Shown here: piece by piece, positions 42,817 to 52,006 of the stretch | How the letters are laid out: every line of letters begins with the position of its first letter | How positions within the stretch are numbered: the first letter of the stretch is position 1 | Origin: Paenibacillus sp. OK003 | Lineage (GTDB): Bacteria > Bacillota > Bacilli > Paenibacillales > Paenibacillaceae | Reading direction: 5' to 3' | DNA: 64,000 nucleotides | NCBI RefSeq assembly: GCF_900109515.1 | Contig: NZ_FOBD01000003.1 | Span: 434,001-498,000 of the forward strand | Notes under the pieces: model-generated | Database searches by the model: none | Seen by the model: the letters and a program-made list of their open reading frames with translations, nothing else | What the model was told of the DNA's origin: nothing | Made by a program: the position numbers and the translations under genes

Positions 42817-44865
42817 TTACTGTTCTTTATACACACGTACATAATCCACTTGCATGGTTGCCGGGATATCGGACGCGTTCGGAGTACGGCCACCGTCGAA
42901 GTTTCCGCCGACTGCCAAGTTCATAATGAGATAGAACGGCTCATCGAAAGGTGCGTTCGGATTGTTCGGTGCAGCTGTGGAATACCACTGCTGGTTAGTG
43001 ACTTTATAGAAAAACTTGCCGTCGACATACCATTTAATGTTATCCTCTTCCCAGACTACCGAGTATACATGATAATCATTGGCAAAAGTTTGCCCTTCTG
43101 GGAAGTGATAATCGCCACCTGAAGACTGGTTCACCGGCCATTGTCCGCCAAAGTGTACGGTACCGCTTACAGATCCTGGTAGACGTCCTCTCGCTTCCAT
43201 GACATCGATTTCACCTGATGCAGCCCATGTGCCGTATACAGAATCTTTTGGAAGCATCCACAGTGCTGGCCAAACGCCATCCCCTGTAGGAAGCTTGGCA
43301 CGAAAATCTACTCTGCCGTACTTTAAGGAAAGTTTATCCTTGGTGTTAATCTTACCTGAAGAATACTGTGCATACCGATTCGGATCCTGCGGAAAAGATT
43401 TGCTATCGTTCATAGCCTTGATATTCAACTTTCCGTCCTGTACAAATACATTTTGGGTGCTGTTTGTGTAGTGCTGCAGTTCTGCATTTCCCCATCCCCA
43501 GGTAGCCGGATCGTTATTGAGATAATAGCCTGTTTCATAGTTCCATTTACTTGTATCCAGCGTAGTTCCGTTAAATTCATCCTGCCAGATAAGATTCATG
43601 CCTGCGATAGCCGGGTCGGTTGGTGTTCCGATTGCGATATCCTCTTGATCGGATACATCCGGACGCGGAGCATTTGGATTGCCGATGAAGGTATAGTTGA
43701 CGAAGTTGTTACCAATATTTCCACCCGCCTGTCCGTTCAGCGGATACCCGATACGAATCTGCATATTTTCCTGGATTGGCTGGAACCAAAGACCATAGAT
43801 ATAATCGGCCCAGTATCCCCACTGGTTGGCATCAGACATATTGTTGTAGCCATTAGCGGAGTATGCAAACTTGCTCTGACTGGAGTTACTCAACTCCACC
43901 CATTGCCCATTGATGTTAATCTGGTATACAAAGTTGCCCAGTTCCTTGGCGATTGGCGCACCCCCATCAATTTTGGGAAGTGGAATTCCAATGGAACCAT
44001 TCGCATCTGCTGTGAAGGTTGTTCCTTCGTATGGCGTAATGACATATGAATTTCTTGTAGGTTCATTAAACGTAATGGTATAAACAAGGTTAGCTGAAGA
44101 AGTCTTTGATTCCAATTTGACGTTGATCGACTCCGTTACGTTAAACCAGTACCCTCCACCACCGTCGGTGAATTGGCCGAAGTTATGATCATAAATCCAG
44201 CCGCTAGCTGCATTATTGTCAATATCAATCCATGTGCTGCTGTTTACAGGTTTTACATACACCTTCAAATCATCTGCTACGGCTTCATAGGTTACCGCAG
44301 AATCATTGTTGAACGTTGGATATGTAAAGCCTGCACCGCCTGTGAAACTTGCTGTAATTTGCGGCCCTTGTGTTGGATTCATGGCTGTGATGGTTGTTTT
44401 GTTAATGTTTTGGAATACAAGTTGATATTCAAGCTTAACACCATTTGCTTTGGAGTACAGTTGAATTTCGGTTGTTGCGGAAAGGGTGAACCAATAACCA
44501 TTGAAACCGCCATCGCTCCAGTGCCCCCAGTTTTGGTTATAGATATAACCTCCGGCTTGATCAATATCAACCCAGTTGTTACCCACTTTCACATTAACAC
44601 CCACGTCACTGTAAACATCATTCCAGGTAGCGGAGCCCCCATTGAACTTAGGCATAACAAATCCGTAGCTGGCTTTGCCAACGCCGGATTTTGAAATAAC
44701 AGGTCCATCTGCTGGTGAGAAGTACTCCATTGAGGTAACGGTCGTTCCAGCTGCTTGCACTTTCGATGCTGGCAGCACGCCAACACTAGCCAGCATCACA
44801 ACCGCTAGGAACAAGCCAAGTACCTTTTTCATAACCCGTTTCTCCGTAAAGTGAGATGGTTTCAT
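42817..44865 (-). CDS. Secreted GH16 beta-1,3-glucanase (laminarinase-like) with three N-terminal repeats
   Basis: Hydrolyses internal beta-1,3- (or mixed beta-1,3-1,4-) glucan links. A signal peptide ends at about residue 38 (KVQAAG). Three related modules follow (~45-152, ~160-268, ~272-400). The first two share 'W(V/I)DID...G(Y/W)IY(N/D)xN(W/F)G(H/Q)(W/F)(S/T)DGG...GYWF'. The catalytic domain (~420-682) opens with LIWQDEFNGTTLDTSKWN and carries E552 and E557 in the GEIDVMEARG motif. AAGGAGGG precedes ATG 44865. A near-perfect cre site is 52 bases upstream. The YesN-type regulator gene lies just upstream in the same direction. Confidence 0.92.
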   Translation of the reverse strand: MKPSHFTEKRVMKKVLGLFLAVVMLASVGVLPASKVQAAGTTVTSMEYFSPADGPVISKSGVGKASYGFVMPKFNGGSATWNDVYSDVGVNVKVGNNWVDIDQAGGYIYNQNWGHWSDGGFNGYWFTLSATTEIQLYSKANGVKLEYQLVFQNINKTTITAMNPTQGPQITASFTGGAGFTYPTFNNDSAVTYEAVADDLKVYVKPVNSSTWIDIDNNAASGWIYDHNFGQFTDGGGGYWFNVTESINVKLESKTSSANLVYTITFNEPTRNSYVITPYEGTTFTADANGSIGIPLPKIDGGAPIAKELGNFVYQININGQWVELSNSSQSKFAYSANGYNNMSDANQWGYWADYIYGLWFQPIQENMQIRIGYPLNGQAGGNIGNNFVNYTFIGNPNAPRPDVSDQEDIAIGTPTDPAIAGMNLIWQDEFNGTTLDTSKWNYETGYYLNNDPATWGWGNAELQHYTNSTQNVFVQDGKLNIKAMNDSKSFPQDPNRYAQYSSGKINTKDKLSLKYGRVDFRAKLPTGDGVWPALWMLPKDSVYGTWAASGEIDVMEARGRLPGSVSGTVHFGGQWPVNQSSGGDYHFPEGQTFANDYHVYSVVWEEDNIKWYVDGKFFYKVTNQQWYSTAAPNNPNAPFDEPFYLIMNLAVGGNFDGGRTPNASDIPATMQVDYVRVYKEQ

Positions 44866-44916
44866 AATTGCCCTCCTTTGATAGGATCATAGTTTCTCCC
44901 AATCTATGCGCATAAA

Positions 44917-44931
44917 GGTAATCGCTTACAT
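44917..44931 (-). promoter_or_regulatory. cre (CcpA) site upstream of the GH16 gene
   Basis: ATGTAAGCGATTACC on the minus strand matches WTGNAANCGNWNNCW at 14 of 15 positions. It predicts carbon catabolite control. Confidence 0.6.
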
Positions 44932-45022
44932 CGAGGAATATCTTTATTCTATCGAATGGCATAATCCGCTGAAAGGTACAATTATTTTTGTTGTATCCCA
45001 TTTTTTTGGGTTTTGATTCAAT

Positions 45023-46594
45023 TTATAGATGGGTACTGTGGTATTGCACTTCACGTTCTCCCTTTTGGCGCATCATTTGTCGATACTCTGTGGGTTGGAT
45101 ATGCATCGCAAGGCGGAACGCCCGCGTAAAGCTTTTATAGTTTTCATAACCAACCATAGCAGCAACTTCAACAATCTTATGATCGGTTTCGGCTAGGAGA
45201 CGCCGTGCTTTATCCATACGTACATCTCTCAGGTATTCGGCAAAACCTTTGCCAATGTTCTTCTTGAATAGATTTGAGAAATAGGCGTAATTAAGCGACA
45301 CATGATTGGATACCATCGCGAGGTCCAGCGGCTTATGATAGCTCTCGTGTATAAAACGGATGGCTTCATTTAAATCCTGAGAATTGCGATAACTGTGCTT
45401 ATATTCAAAATAGAACTGATTCAGTCGAAGCAGCTGCTGTTGCAGCGCTTGAATATAATCCCGCATCCCCGGATAATCAAAGAGATTACGCAAAGATTCA
45501 AGATCCAGCGCTTCTTCACCCATGTAGGGGCGAATTACTCGTTCGTATTCCTCCATCATCTGCACTGTGGCACCGCAGAGCTGTTGGGTATAGCGAATAT
45601 GATAGCGTTGCAGCACATTTTTATGAAATATTGCGGACACGCCCTGAGCAATTTTACCACTATCGTCAGTCCCAACAGACTGGAACAGTTCATAAAGCTC
45701 TTCATAAGGAAGTTGCCACTGCTGCTCCATATGCTCAATAGCTGCTGGCAGGATGATATATTGATCTGGAAACAGATAACTATGGTGGAATAACTCATGT
45801 ACTTGTGTATAACTTCCGGGCAACGTCTTCAATCCTTGCTGCGGGTCAGTCATAACGGTTATGGCATCGATCATTCCTTCCTTGAGTGCCGCTGGCAAAG
45901 CATCCGGATCTATCGCTGCATCCACTGCAAGGATCAGATACGGGCTATGTTGCAGGCAAACGCAACCTTGTCTGCCGAACACATCATAAGCAACAGCTTC
46001 CATGCTATGGACGCTGCTGGAACCCGGCTGGTTGATCCAACATTTCTCTCGCAGCAAACATAAGCGATAATGGTGCCAAAGCGAAGGATTTTGTTCCTGG
46101 ATTTGGAGGATCCAGGCCTCATCGTTTAACGCTCCCTGCATAAACATTCGTAATTCTTTACGATCTGTCTCTCGGGCGAGACGGGAGACATGCTGCATGT
46201 TGTGCGTAAGCGTCTGCCGTGTCTGGATTTCTTGCCATACATGCTCTAGTGAGGTTTGCAGATCCTCTCGCTTCAGAGGTTTTAACAAGTATCCCTTTGC
46301 CCCTAGTTCGATAGCTTTTTGAGCATATGTAAAATCACTATAACCGCTAATAATGAGGTATTCCACCTCGATGCGCTCCTCTTTGGTCTTTGCCATCAGT
46401 GCAAGTCCGTCCATGTCCGGCATCCTAATATCAGTAATAACGATGTGAACGTTATGCTGGCGCAAAAGGATTAGCGCCTCCATCCCACTTGCGGCAGAGT
46501 ATATGTTGTTCAGCTCCAGAGGAAATTGATGCAGCATCGCCTGCAGACCGTCACGTATGTGCTTTTGATCGTCCACAACCAGAATATTGATCAC
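45023..46594 (-). CDS. AraC-type response regulator (YesN-like)
   Basis: Phosphorylation-controlled activator. The receiver domain (1-120) has phospho-acceptor D55 (VITDIRMPDMDG), the acidic pair in VVDDQ and the Lys in GYLLKPLKRED. A long central region of ~270 residues follows, then a C-terminal AraC double HTH (LAMVSNHVSLNYAYFSNLFKKNIGKGF and IVEVAAMVGYENYKSFTRAFRLAMH). GTG 46594 sits nine bases after GGAGG; the in-frame GTG 46603 is directly against it. The gene overlaps or abuts the kinase stop (46597), so the pair is coupled. The GH16 gene directly downstream is the most likely target. Confidence 0.92.
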   Translation of the reverse strand: MINILVVDDQKHIRDGLQAMLHQFPLELNNIYSAASGMEALILLRQHNVHIVITDIRMPDMDGLALMAKTKEERIEVEYLIISGYSDFTYAQKAIELGAKGYLLKPLKREDLQTSLEHVWQEIQTRQTLTHNMQHVSRLARETDRKELRMFMQGALNDEAWILQIQEQNPSLWHHYRLCLLREKCWINQPGSSSVHSMEAVAYDVFGRQGCVCLQHSPYLILAVDAAIDPDALPAALKEGMIDAITVMTDPQQGLKTLPGSYTQVHELFHHSYLFPDQYIILPAAIEHMEQQWQLPYEELYELFQSVGTDDSGKIAQGVSAIFHKNVLQRYHIRYTQQLCGATVQMMEEYERVIRPYMGEEALDLESLRNLFDYPGMRDYIQALQQQLLRLNQFYFEYKHSYRNSQDLNEAIRFIHESYHKPLDLAMVSNHVSLNYAYFSNLFKKNIGKGFAEYLRDVRMDKARRLLAETDHKIVEVAAMVGYENYKSFTRAFRLAMHIQPTEYRQMMRQKGEREVQYHSTHL

Positions 46595-46596
46595 TC

Positions 46597-48432
46597 CTAC
46601 CACCCTCCAAGATTACCATTTTCCCAAGGCAAATGTATCGTTACACAGGTATAAGCGCCCTGAACACTATCAATCCAAAGACCATAATCCTCGCCATAAT
46701 GAAGCTGCAGCCGCTTATTCACATTTTCCAAACCAAGTCCATTCTTGCTGGTAACCATCGGCGAATCCGAGTCTCCCCGCAGTGCCGCTTGCAGTCGAAC
46801 TAACATCTCCGGGTCTAACCCCTCTCCATCATCTTGTATCTTAATAAGCAAGCGTTCATTCTCCACTGAAACGGTGATCTGAATACACACACTCCCGCCT
46901 GATGGTGCAGCGTGATGCACTGCATTTTCAACGATAGGCTGCATGCACATTTTAGGAATCGCATAGCGGAGCACCTCCTGCGGTAGATCTGCATTCAATA
47001 TGAAGCTGCCGCCTTCCATTAAATTAAAAAATTGAAAGTAACTTTGAATGTTGGCAAGTTCCTCGCGAAGCGCAACCGTATCGCTGCGCCACTGCATGCT
47101 GTAGCGAAGTTGCGAACCTAATGATACCAAGGAATTCGCAATAGCAGGTTGTCGTTGAACCTCCGCGAGCATTCGAATAGATTCCAGTGCGTTATATAAA
47201 AAATGAGAGTTGATCTGCGAATGCAGTGAATGCAGCTGTGCGTTTTTGGCGATCAATTGTTTATCCACGACCTGTGTCATCAGACGTTTAACCTCATGTA
47301 ACATTTTGTTGTAGCTCACAGCCACCTCATCGATCTCATCCCCTCTTTCGTTCTCATCTAGGCCGGTATCAATCGTTGCATCCAGTTCTCCTTTTCGTAC
47401 CTGACGCATTGAAGCCAGTACGCTGTCCAGCCGTCGGAAAATGCGCCGAGTTGTATGTGATACGAGCAGCATGATGAGCAGCAGAACACATAATGTAATC
47501 GTTACCACAAATGCATACCAGCTGCGTGGCCCCTTCATCAATGCCTGATGGGAGGCGATATCGACCACATAAGTGTTTAGCGGAGCGATATAGCGGTACA
47601 GTGCATAGTAGCTCTGATCACCTACCTTAATCTTAACGGGACTTTCCTGTGGCAGTACATCCAGCTGGCGATGAATACCGCCAAGGATTTCGTCCAGTCC
47701 TTCTCCGGCTTTTCGAGAAAACTCATGCTGGGGATTATAGACATATTGGGGAGGATCGCTTTCGTTCATCAAAACAGAAAAGAAGTCTCCCTTGCTCTCC
47801 TGGAGAAGGTCGCTGAAAAACATACGGTGTGGAACGCGAATTTCCATAATACTAGGCCGTTTTTTCTCTTGACCCTGAAGGCGAACCAGCCGGTAGTAAG
47901 ATAGCGTATGTTCACCATCCTTAAAAGAAAATAAGCGGTAAGCCGCACCACCTTCATCCCGAAGCTTTGCCCAGTAATCCTGCGGCCAAAATTTCTGATA
48001 ATGATAGATTTCAGGCCAGATTTCATACAAGTTCGGGTTATCCACGTAAAAGCTGAGCTCACTGATCATCGCATTACTTTGAATGATGTTTTGCATTTGC
48101 TCAAATTGGTTTTGCTTAAACTTCACCAGTCGTAGTCCATCCACAAGCATATTGGAATGAATAAAATCCACAAATGACTTTTGAGTGAGCGCCGTGTTGG
48201 AAGCGTTCTCAATGATGTCCATTCTGCTGCGCAGTTGTTCATTTAGCCATGAAACGTGGCTGTTGCCCGCTGACATAGCGTCCTTGTATAGCTGGGTTTC
48301 CTGCATGCGAATATATAAAAAGGATACTAAAATAACGGGTATGGCAATCATCACGCTAAACGCCAGAAACAGCTTTTGGGATATACGGGCATTGCGGTAA
48401 AGTTTCCTCAATCTAGTCAGTAGGTAATTCAT
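46597..48432 (-). CDS. YesM-type sensor histidine kinase
   Basis: Membrane sensor kinase. The first helix is ~20-42, a large extracellular dCache-like domain covers ~43-300, the second helix (VVTITLCVLLLIMLLVSHT) comes next, followed by a HAMP linker. The kinase core has HSQINSHFLYNALESIRM with the phospho-acceptor His, the N box MCMQPIVENAVHHA, and GDGEGLDP-type nucleotide loops, with KNGLGLENVNKRL at the end. It ends in the same bases where the response regulator begins. The solute-binding protein gene lies 75 bases upstream in the same orientation, an arrangement in which the binding protein may present the ligand. Confidence 0.93.
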   Translation of the reverse strand: MNYLLTRLRKLYRNARISQKLFLAFSVMIAIPVILVSFLYIRMQETQLYKDAMSAGNSHVSWLNEQLRSRMDIIENASNTALTQKSFVDFIHSNMLVDGLRLVKFKQNQFEQMQNIIQSNAMISELSFYVDNPNLYEIWPEIYHYQKFWPQDYWAKLRDEGGAAYRLFSFKDGEHTLSYYRLVRLQGQEKKRPSIMEIRVPHRMFFSDLLQESKGDFFSVLMNESDPPQYVYNPQHEFSRKAGEGLDEILGGIHRQLDVLPQESPVKIKVGDQSYYALYRYIAPLNTYVVDIASHQALMKGPRSWYAFVVTITLCVLLLIMLLVSHTTRRIFRRLDSVLASMRQVRKGELDATIDTGLDENERGDEIDEVAVSYNKMLHEVKRLMTQVVDKQLIAKNAQLHSLHSQINSHFLYNALESIRMLAEVQRQPAIANSLVSLGSQLRYSMQWRSDTVALREELANIQSYFQFFNLMEGGSFILNADLPQEVLRYAIPKMCMQPIVENAVHHAAPSGGSVCIQITVSVENERLLIKIQDDGEGLDPEMLVRLQAALRGDSDSPMVTSKNGLGLENVNKRLQLHYGEDYGLWIDSVQGAYTCVTIHLPWENGNLGGW

Positions 48433-48507
48433 TCTGAAATCCTCACCACCTTCGTTATACCATATATTACAAGTTAGCTCATAGAGAGCGAGGATGTTAG
48501 GGAATGA

Positions 48508-50169
48508 TTATTCAGCCATCTTGGCTTTTCTCGCTTCCAGCTCGGTCTGACGGTATTCCATTACCTGATTAAAACCGTAATTCACACGACGGGCCAAGAA
48601 ATTTTCGAAAATTTTATCAAAAGCAGCTTCATCTTTGGCAGTAATCAATTCAGGCAGCACTTCTTCCCAATTCTGAGAAATACGCGACCAAGATAAAGCT
48701 ATATCGGAATCTCCTAAAGGATCTATTCCCTTATAGATGCCGCTGTCCATATCCGCCTGTTTGTTCGCGAACTCCTCCATTTGCTTAACGGATGGCGCCT
48801 TTTCTGGTCTCCACTGGTTAACGAAGGCAGGGTTGCGCAGCATCCAGTAGGTATCCATGATACCGTATTCCTTTTCCAGACGCTCCCTATCTGTGTCAAG
48901 CAATTGGACCATTTCCGCCGTCAACTGCGGTTTGCCATCCCTCATCGCCCATGTTTCGCCTTCTTTACCCAGAAATACATCCCTTTGGCCTTCTTCACTC
49001 GCTAAATAGCTCAAAAATCGGATGGCTCGTTCAGGACTCTTGGTGGATTTGCTAATCATCGTAACCATCCAACCGTCCATGTTACCAGGGAACAATCTGG
49101 CGGAATCACCGTGACTGTTTTGCGGGCCATCCACAGCGATGTAGTATGAGTTTGGATATGCACCTGCCGCCAAGATCGGATTGATAGCCGCCATGCCAGT
49201 CCACTCGCGAATCATCATAAAATAACGGGAATTACTGGTTTTTTCCTCTACCTGAGCATTCGAATCTACCAGAAAATCCACATTAATCAGGCCACGCTCA
49301 TAAGCTGTACGGAAGGTTTTCAACCAGGTGATATAGTCTGGGTCGGTCATACGGTCGTTAAATTTCCCGTCCTTTTCATGCGGAATAGCCAGCAGGTTTT
49401 GCAGGTACTCGGTCATCCCATAAGAGACATTCCCCTGAGCAAAGAAGGGACTAATGAGCTGACCTTTATACACAGAATACTGATCTTTTAACAATTGCAA
49501 TGCGTTCAGAAAGCCTTCCGGAGTGCTCAAATCGGGTCTACCCATAGCCTCATAGAGATCCTTTCTTACCAAAAAGGTTTGGTTCGCAGCCGTCAAACCG
49601 GTTGTCTGCATTAGGGTGGGGCTGTATGAATCATTTGGAATGCCATATGTATTGCCGTTTTCCTGACGATACCACTTCAGTGTACCGTCCCCCGCGACCT
49701 TGAAAAAGTAGGGATCATATTGCTCCGCCAGTTCATTTAAGGCATACACCTGATCCCCTTCCCACAACTTATTAATCGCACTTTCCCACGAGCCTATTGT
49801 CATCAAATCAGGCAGCTTGCCGGAAGTCATCATGAGCGCAATTTGTTCGCTTGCTTCACCCGATGGCACTTCGAATTTGATGTTAACACCTGTTTTCTCT
49901 GTTACAATTTTGGAGGTCATGCTCTCACCCCATGTGTGCCCATACCAGTTCGCACCTACAAACCAGGTCAAATCCACAGGCGTGGTATCAAGCTTCCATG
50001 CGGGTTCATCGGGGTTCGACTTGTATTCAATCGGCTGTTGTTTAGGATGAACGGGCTGTGGGAGTGATGGATTTTCACTTTGCTCTGATTGGGAACACGC
50101 GGCCAAAACCAGCATTAAGATTATGGTCCCATAGATGACCATGCTGTGCTTAATGGAACCGGGTTTCAT
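48508..50169 (-). CDS. Extracellular solute-binding lipoprotein (LplA/family 1-like)
   Basis: Sugar-type ABC binding protein, membrane-anchored through Cys 25 (MLVLAACSQ). At 553 aa it belongs to the long oligosaccharide-binding group common in Paenibacillus. Trp- and Tyr-rich segments such as WFVGANWYGHTWGESM line the expected binding cleft. AAGGAGG precedes ATG 50169. The usual LplB/YtcP-like permease genes are missing on both sides. Downstream come the sensor kinase, response regulator and GH16 gene, so it may act in sensing or work with distant permeases. Confidence 0.9.
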   Translation of the reverse strand: MKPGSIKHSMVIYGTIILMLVLAACSQSEQSENPSLPQPVHPKQQPIEYKSNPDEPAWKLDTTPVDLTWFVGANWYGHTWGESMTSKIVTEKTGVNIKFEVPSGEASEQIALMMTSGKLPDLMTIGSWESAINKLWEGDQVYALNELAEQYDPYFFKVAGDGTLKWYRQENGNTYGIPNDSYSPTLMQTTGLTAANQTFLVRKDLYEAMGRPDLSTPEGFLNALQLLKDQYSVYKGQLISPFFAQGNVSYGMTEYLQNLLAIPHEKDGKFNDRMTDPDYITWLKTFRTAYERGLINVDFLVDSNAQVEEKTSNSRYFMMIREWTGMAAINPILAAGAYPNSYYIAVDGPQNSHGDSARLFPGNMDGWMVTMISKSTKSPERAIRFLSYLASEEGQRDVFLGKEGETWAMRDGKPQLTAEMVQLLDTDRERLEKEYGIMDTYWMLRNPAFVNQWRPEKAPSVKQMEEFANKQADMDSGIYKGIDPLGDSDIALSWSRISQNWEEVLPELITAKDEAAFDKIFENFLARRVNYGFNQVMEYRQTELEARKAKMAE

Positions 50170-50334
50170 TCCATATCCTCCTTTCTTGACTACGGTTGTG
50201 AATTAACCTTTGCATTAATCATCTTATAACCGATTTTACTATCCTTGGATCGAAATGGAAATGCCGCTGACTACCTAAATATGGGTTTAGATAAGTTCTA
50301 ACTCAGGCACGGCTATTTAAAGAGGTTTAAATAA

Positions 50335-50373
50335 AACAAAGGCAGCTGATTACTCAGCTGCCTTTGTTTTATT
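50335..50373. terminator. Terminator of the beta-helix gene (AAGGCAGC family)
   Basis: AAACAAAGGCAGCTGA-TTAC-TCAGCTGCCTTTGTTT is a perfect 16-base stem with T-tracts on both strands. Confidence 0.9.
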
Positions 50374-50408
50374 GCCTTCGGGAGAATCTTCCCGTTAGAT
50401 TATAAATC

Positions 50409-51956
50409 TCACTCGTAAGCGCCGATATTCACAGCAGCTCCCTGGACTCTCGGTTTCCCCTCAATATCCAGTGTTCCGATAATTGCATTGTCCGTGTTCC
50501 CGGCATCAATCGCTGGAGATGAAGATTGAAGATGGAAATCGTATCCTGTAGCATTCACAAATTTGGGATCAATGAACAAGGAATGCGCGTCATTGCCAGT
50601 TCCCGTTTTATAAGCGGAGAATCCTGTATAATCTTTATTTTTCCAAGTCCAGCTGGCTCCATTGCTTCCGGCAGGGGCAAAATAAAGATTATAATCCACA
50701 ACGTTTCCGGAATTTTTGGTGTATTCATTGTAAATCAATACATCTGTAGAGCTGGCTACGAAGATGTTGTTCTTAATTACGTTATTTTGTGTGTCGTATT
50801 GAACGTAAAGCTGGCCGCTGCCATCGCCAAGCGTGTCATTTTTGTATACGGTATTGTTAACGATCTTACAGTTTACGGTGGAGCCGCGTTTGGTATCATA
50901 CCCGCCCATGGCGATGCCAGTGAGTCGGTTGTTGTAGACTGCGTTGCTGCGAACAGTAATATTGCTGGTAGATTTACCGGCATGCTCGGACGCAATCTCG
51001 ATACCGATATCATTGTTGTAGCTGTAGTTCTGTTCAATAATACTGTCCTTGCCACCATCGACATAAATGCCATCGGCCGCATTACTGTTATTCGGAAGTG
51101 ACTTCCCATACGAAGGATTATTGTTGGAAGTGATATTGTAGACTCTGTTGCCCTTCACGAGTCCGTTCCGTACCTGATCGTAAGTCGTATTCGGCGCTTT
51201 ACCCTCATATCCGATGAGATCAATGCCGATGTTGTCGTTATCGTGGATGACATTATTCGTCACCGAGAAGGTGTCCACGTTACCGTTGAGAACCAGGGAT
51301 TCGCTGGAGCCGAGCACAAGATTATACAGTTCATTACCATTAATCGTAATATCGTGAATGGATTCCGGTGCCTTTGTTCCATATACGGCGATCCCATGTG
51401 CATCACGGCCAAGCAGATCACTGCCGGTTGGGGTGGCCGTGTTCTTGATATCATGGACTTTGTTGCCCGACAAATTGATGAAGCTGCCTGATCCGTGAAC
51501 ATAAATGCCTACGGGCATGACGTCCTTGGTAACTGTAGTATAATTGCGAATTTCAAATCCCTGAATAGTAACGTAATTCACATCGGTCAGGTCAATCAAC
51601 CCTTCAATCCCGCTAACCGAAAGTCCTGTGCCGTCAATAATCGGAGTCTCCGTGCCATCGTTAGTAAATACAATCGGCCCCTGTGAAGCGGAGCCTGAGC
51701 GGGTGATCTTCAGCTTCTGGTTATACACACCGCCACGAACATGCACTGTACTGCCTGCAGGAACAGCATCCGCTGCGTGCTGGAGCGTCTTCCATGGCGC
51801 GCTGCTCGTTCCTGCACTGGAGTCATTTCCGTTTGTCGCTACGTAGTAATCCGTACCTGCAGCAGCAGCAGATGAGGACCATTCGATGCCTGAAACCAGT
51901 CCTATCCCTACCGCCATACTTAATCCCACCAGCAATGTTTTACCGAATTTCAACAT
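50409..51956 (-). CDS. Secreted right-handed parallel beta-helix protein (polysaccharide lyase-like)
   Basis: The signal peptide is residues 1-~33 (SSSAAAAG). DYYVATNGNDSSAGTSSAPWKTLQHAADAV is the typical DUF1565-like entry strand of PL9/PL1-like helices, followed by many coil repeats such as ITINGNELYN, NTVYKNDTLGDG and NITVRSNAVYNNR. The end SSPAIDAGNTDN...VNIGAYE is the conserved closing cap. GGGAG precedes ATG 51956. Enzymes with this fold attack pectin, alginate or related polyuronides. I cannot confirm catalytic Lys/Asp positions, so lyase activity is an inference. Confidence 0.82.
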   Translation of the reverse strand: MLKFGKTLLVGLSMAVGIGLVSGIEWSSSAAAAGTDYYVATNGNDSSAGTSSAPWKTLQHAADAVPAGSTVHVRGGVYNQKLKITRSGSASQGPIVFTNDGTETPIIDGTGLSVSGIEGLIDLTDVNYVTIQGFEIRNYTTVTKDVMPVGIYVHGSGSFINLSGNKVHDIKNTATPTGSDLLGRDAHGIAVYGTKAPESIHDITINGNELYNLVLGSSESLVLNGNVDTFSVTNNVIHDNDNIGIDLIGYEGKAPNTTYDQVRNGLVKGNRVYNITSNNNPSYGKSLPNNSNAADGIYVDGGKDSIIEQNYSYNNDIGIEIASEHAGKSTSNITVRSNAVYNNRLTGIAMGGYDTKRGSTVNCKIVNNTVYKNDTLGDGSGQLYVQYDTQNNVIKNNIFVASSTDVLIYNEYTKNSGNVVDYNLYFAPAGSNGASWTWKNKDYTGFSAYKTGTGNDAHSLFIDPKFVNATGYDFHLQSSSPAIDAGNTDNAIIGTLDIEGKPRVQGAAVNIGAYE

Positions 51957-52006
51957 ATTCTCAACTCCCTTTGATCCATTTGGTTGTGTTAGATTAAAAT
52001 CAGGAT

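Noticed and set aside
43453..44694. Two long plus-strand frames (198 and 173 aa) opposite the GH16 gene
   Set aside because: They arise from the biased codon use of the repeat modules on the other strand. They are Cys/Ile-rich and without motifs.
50526..51101. 191-aa plus-strand frame opposite the beta-helix gene
   Set aside because: It is a shadow of the Asn/Thr-rich repeats, with no start signal.
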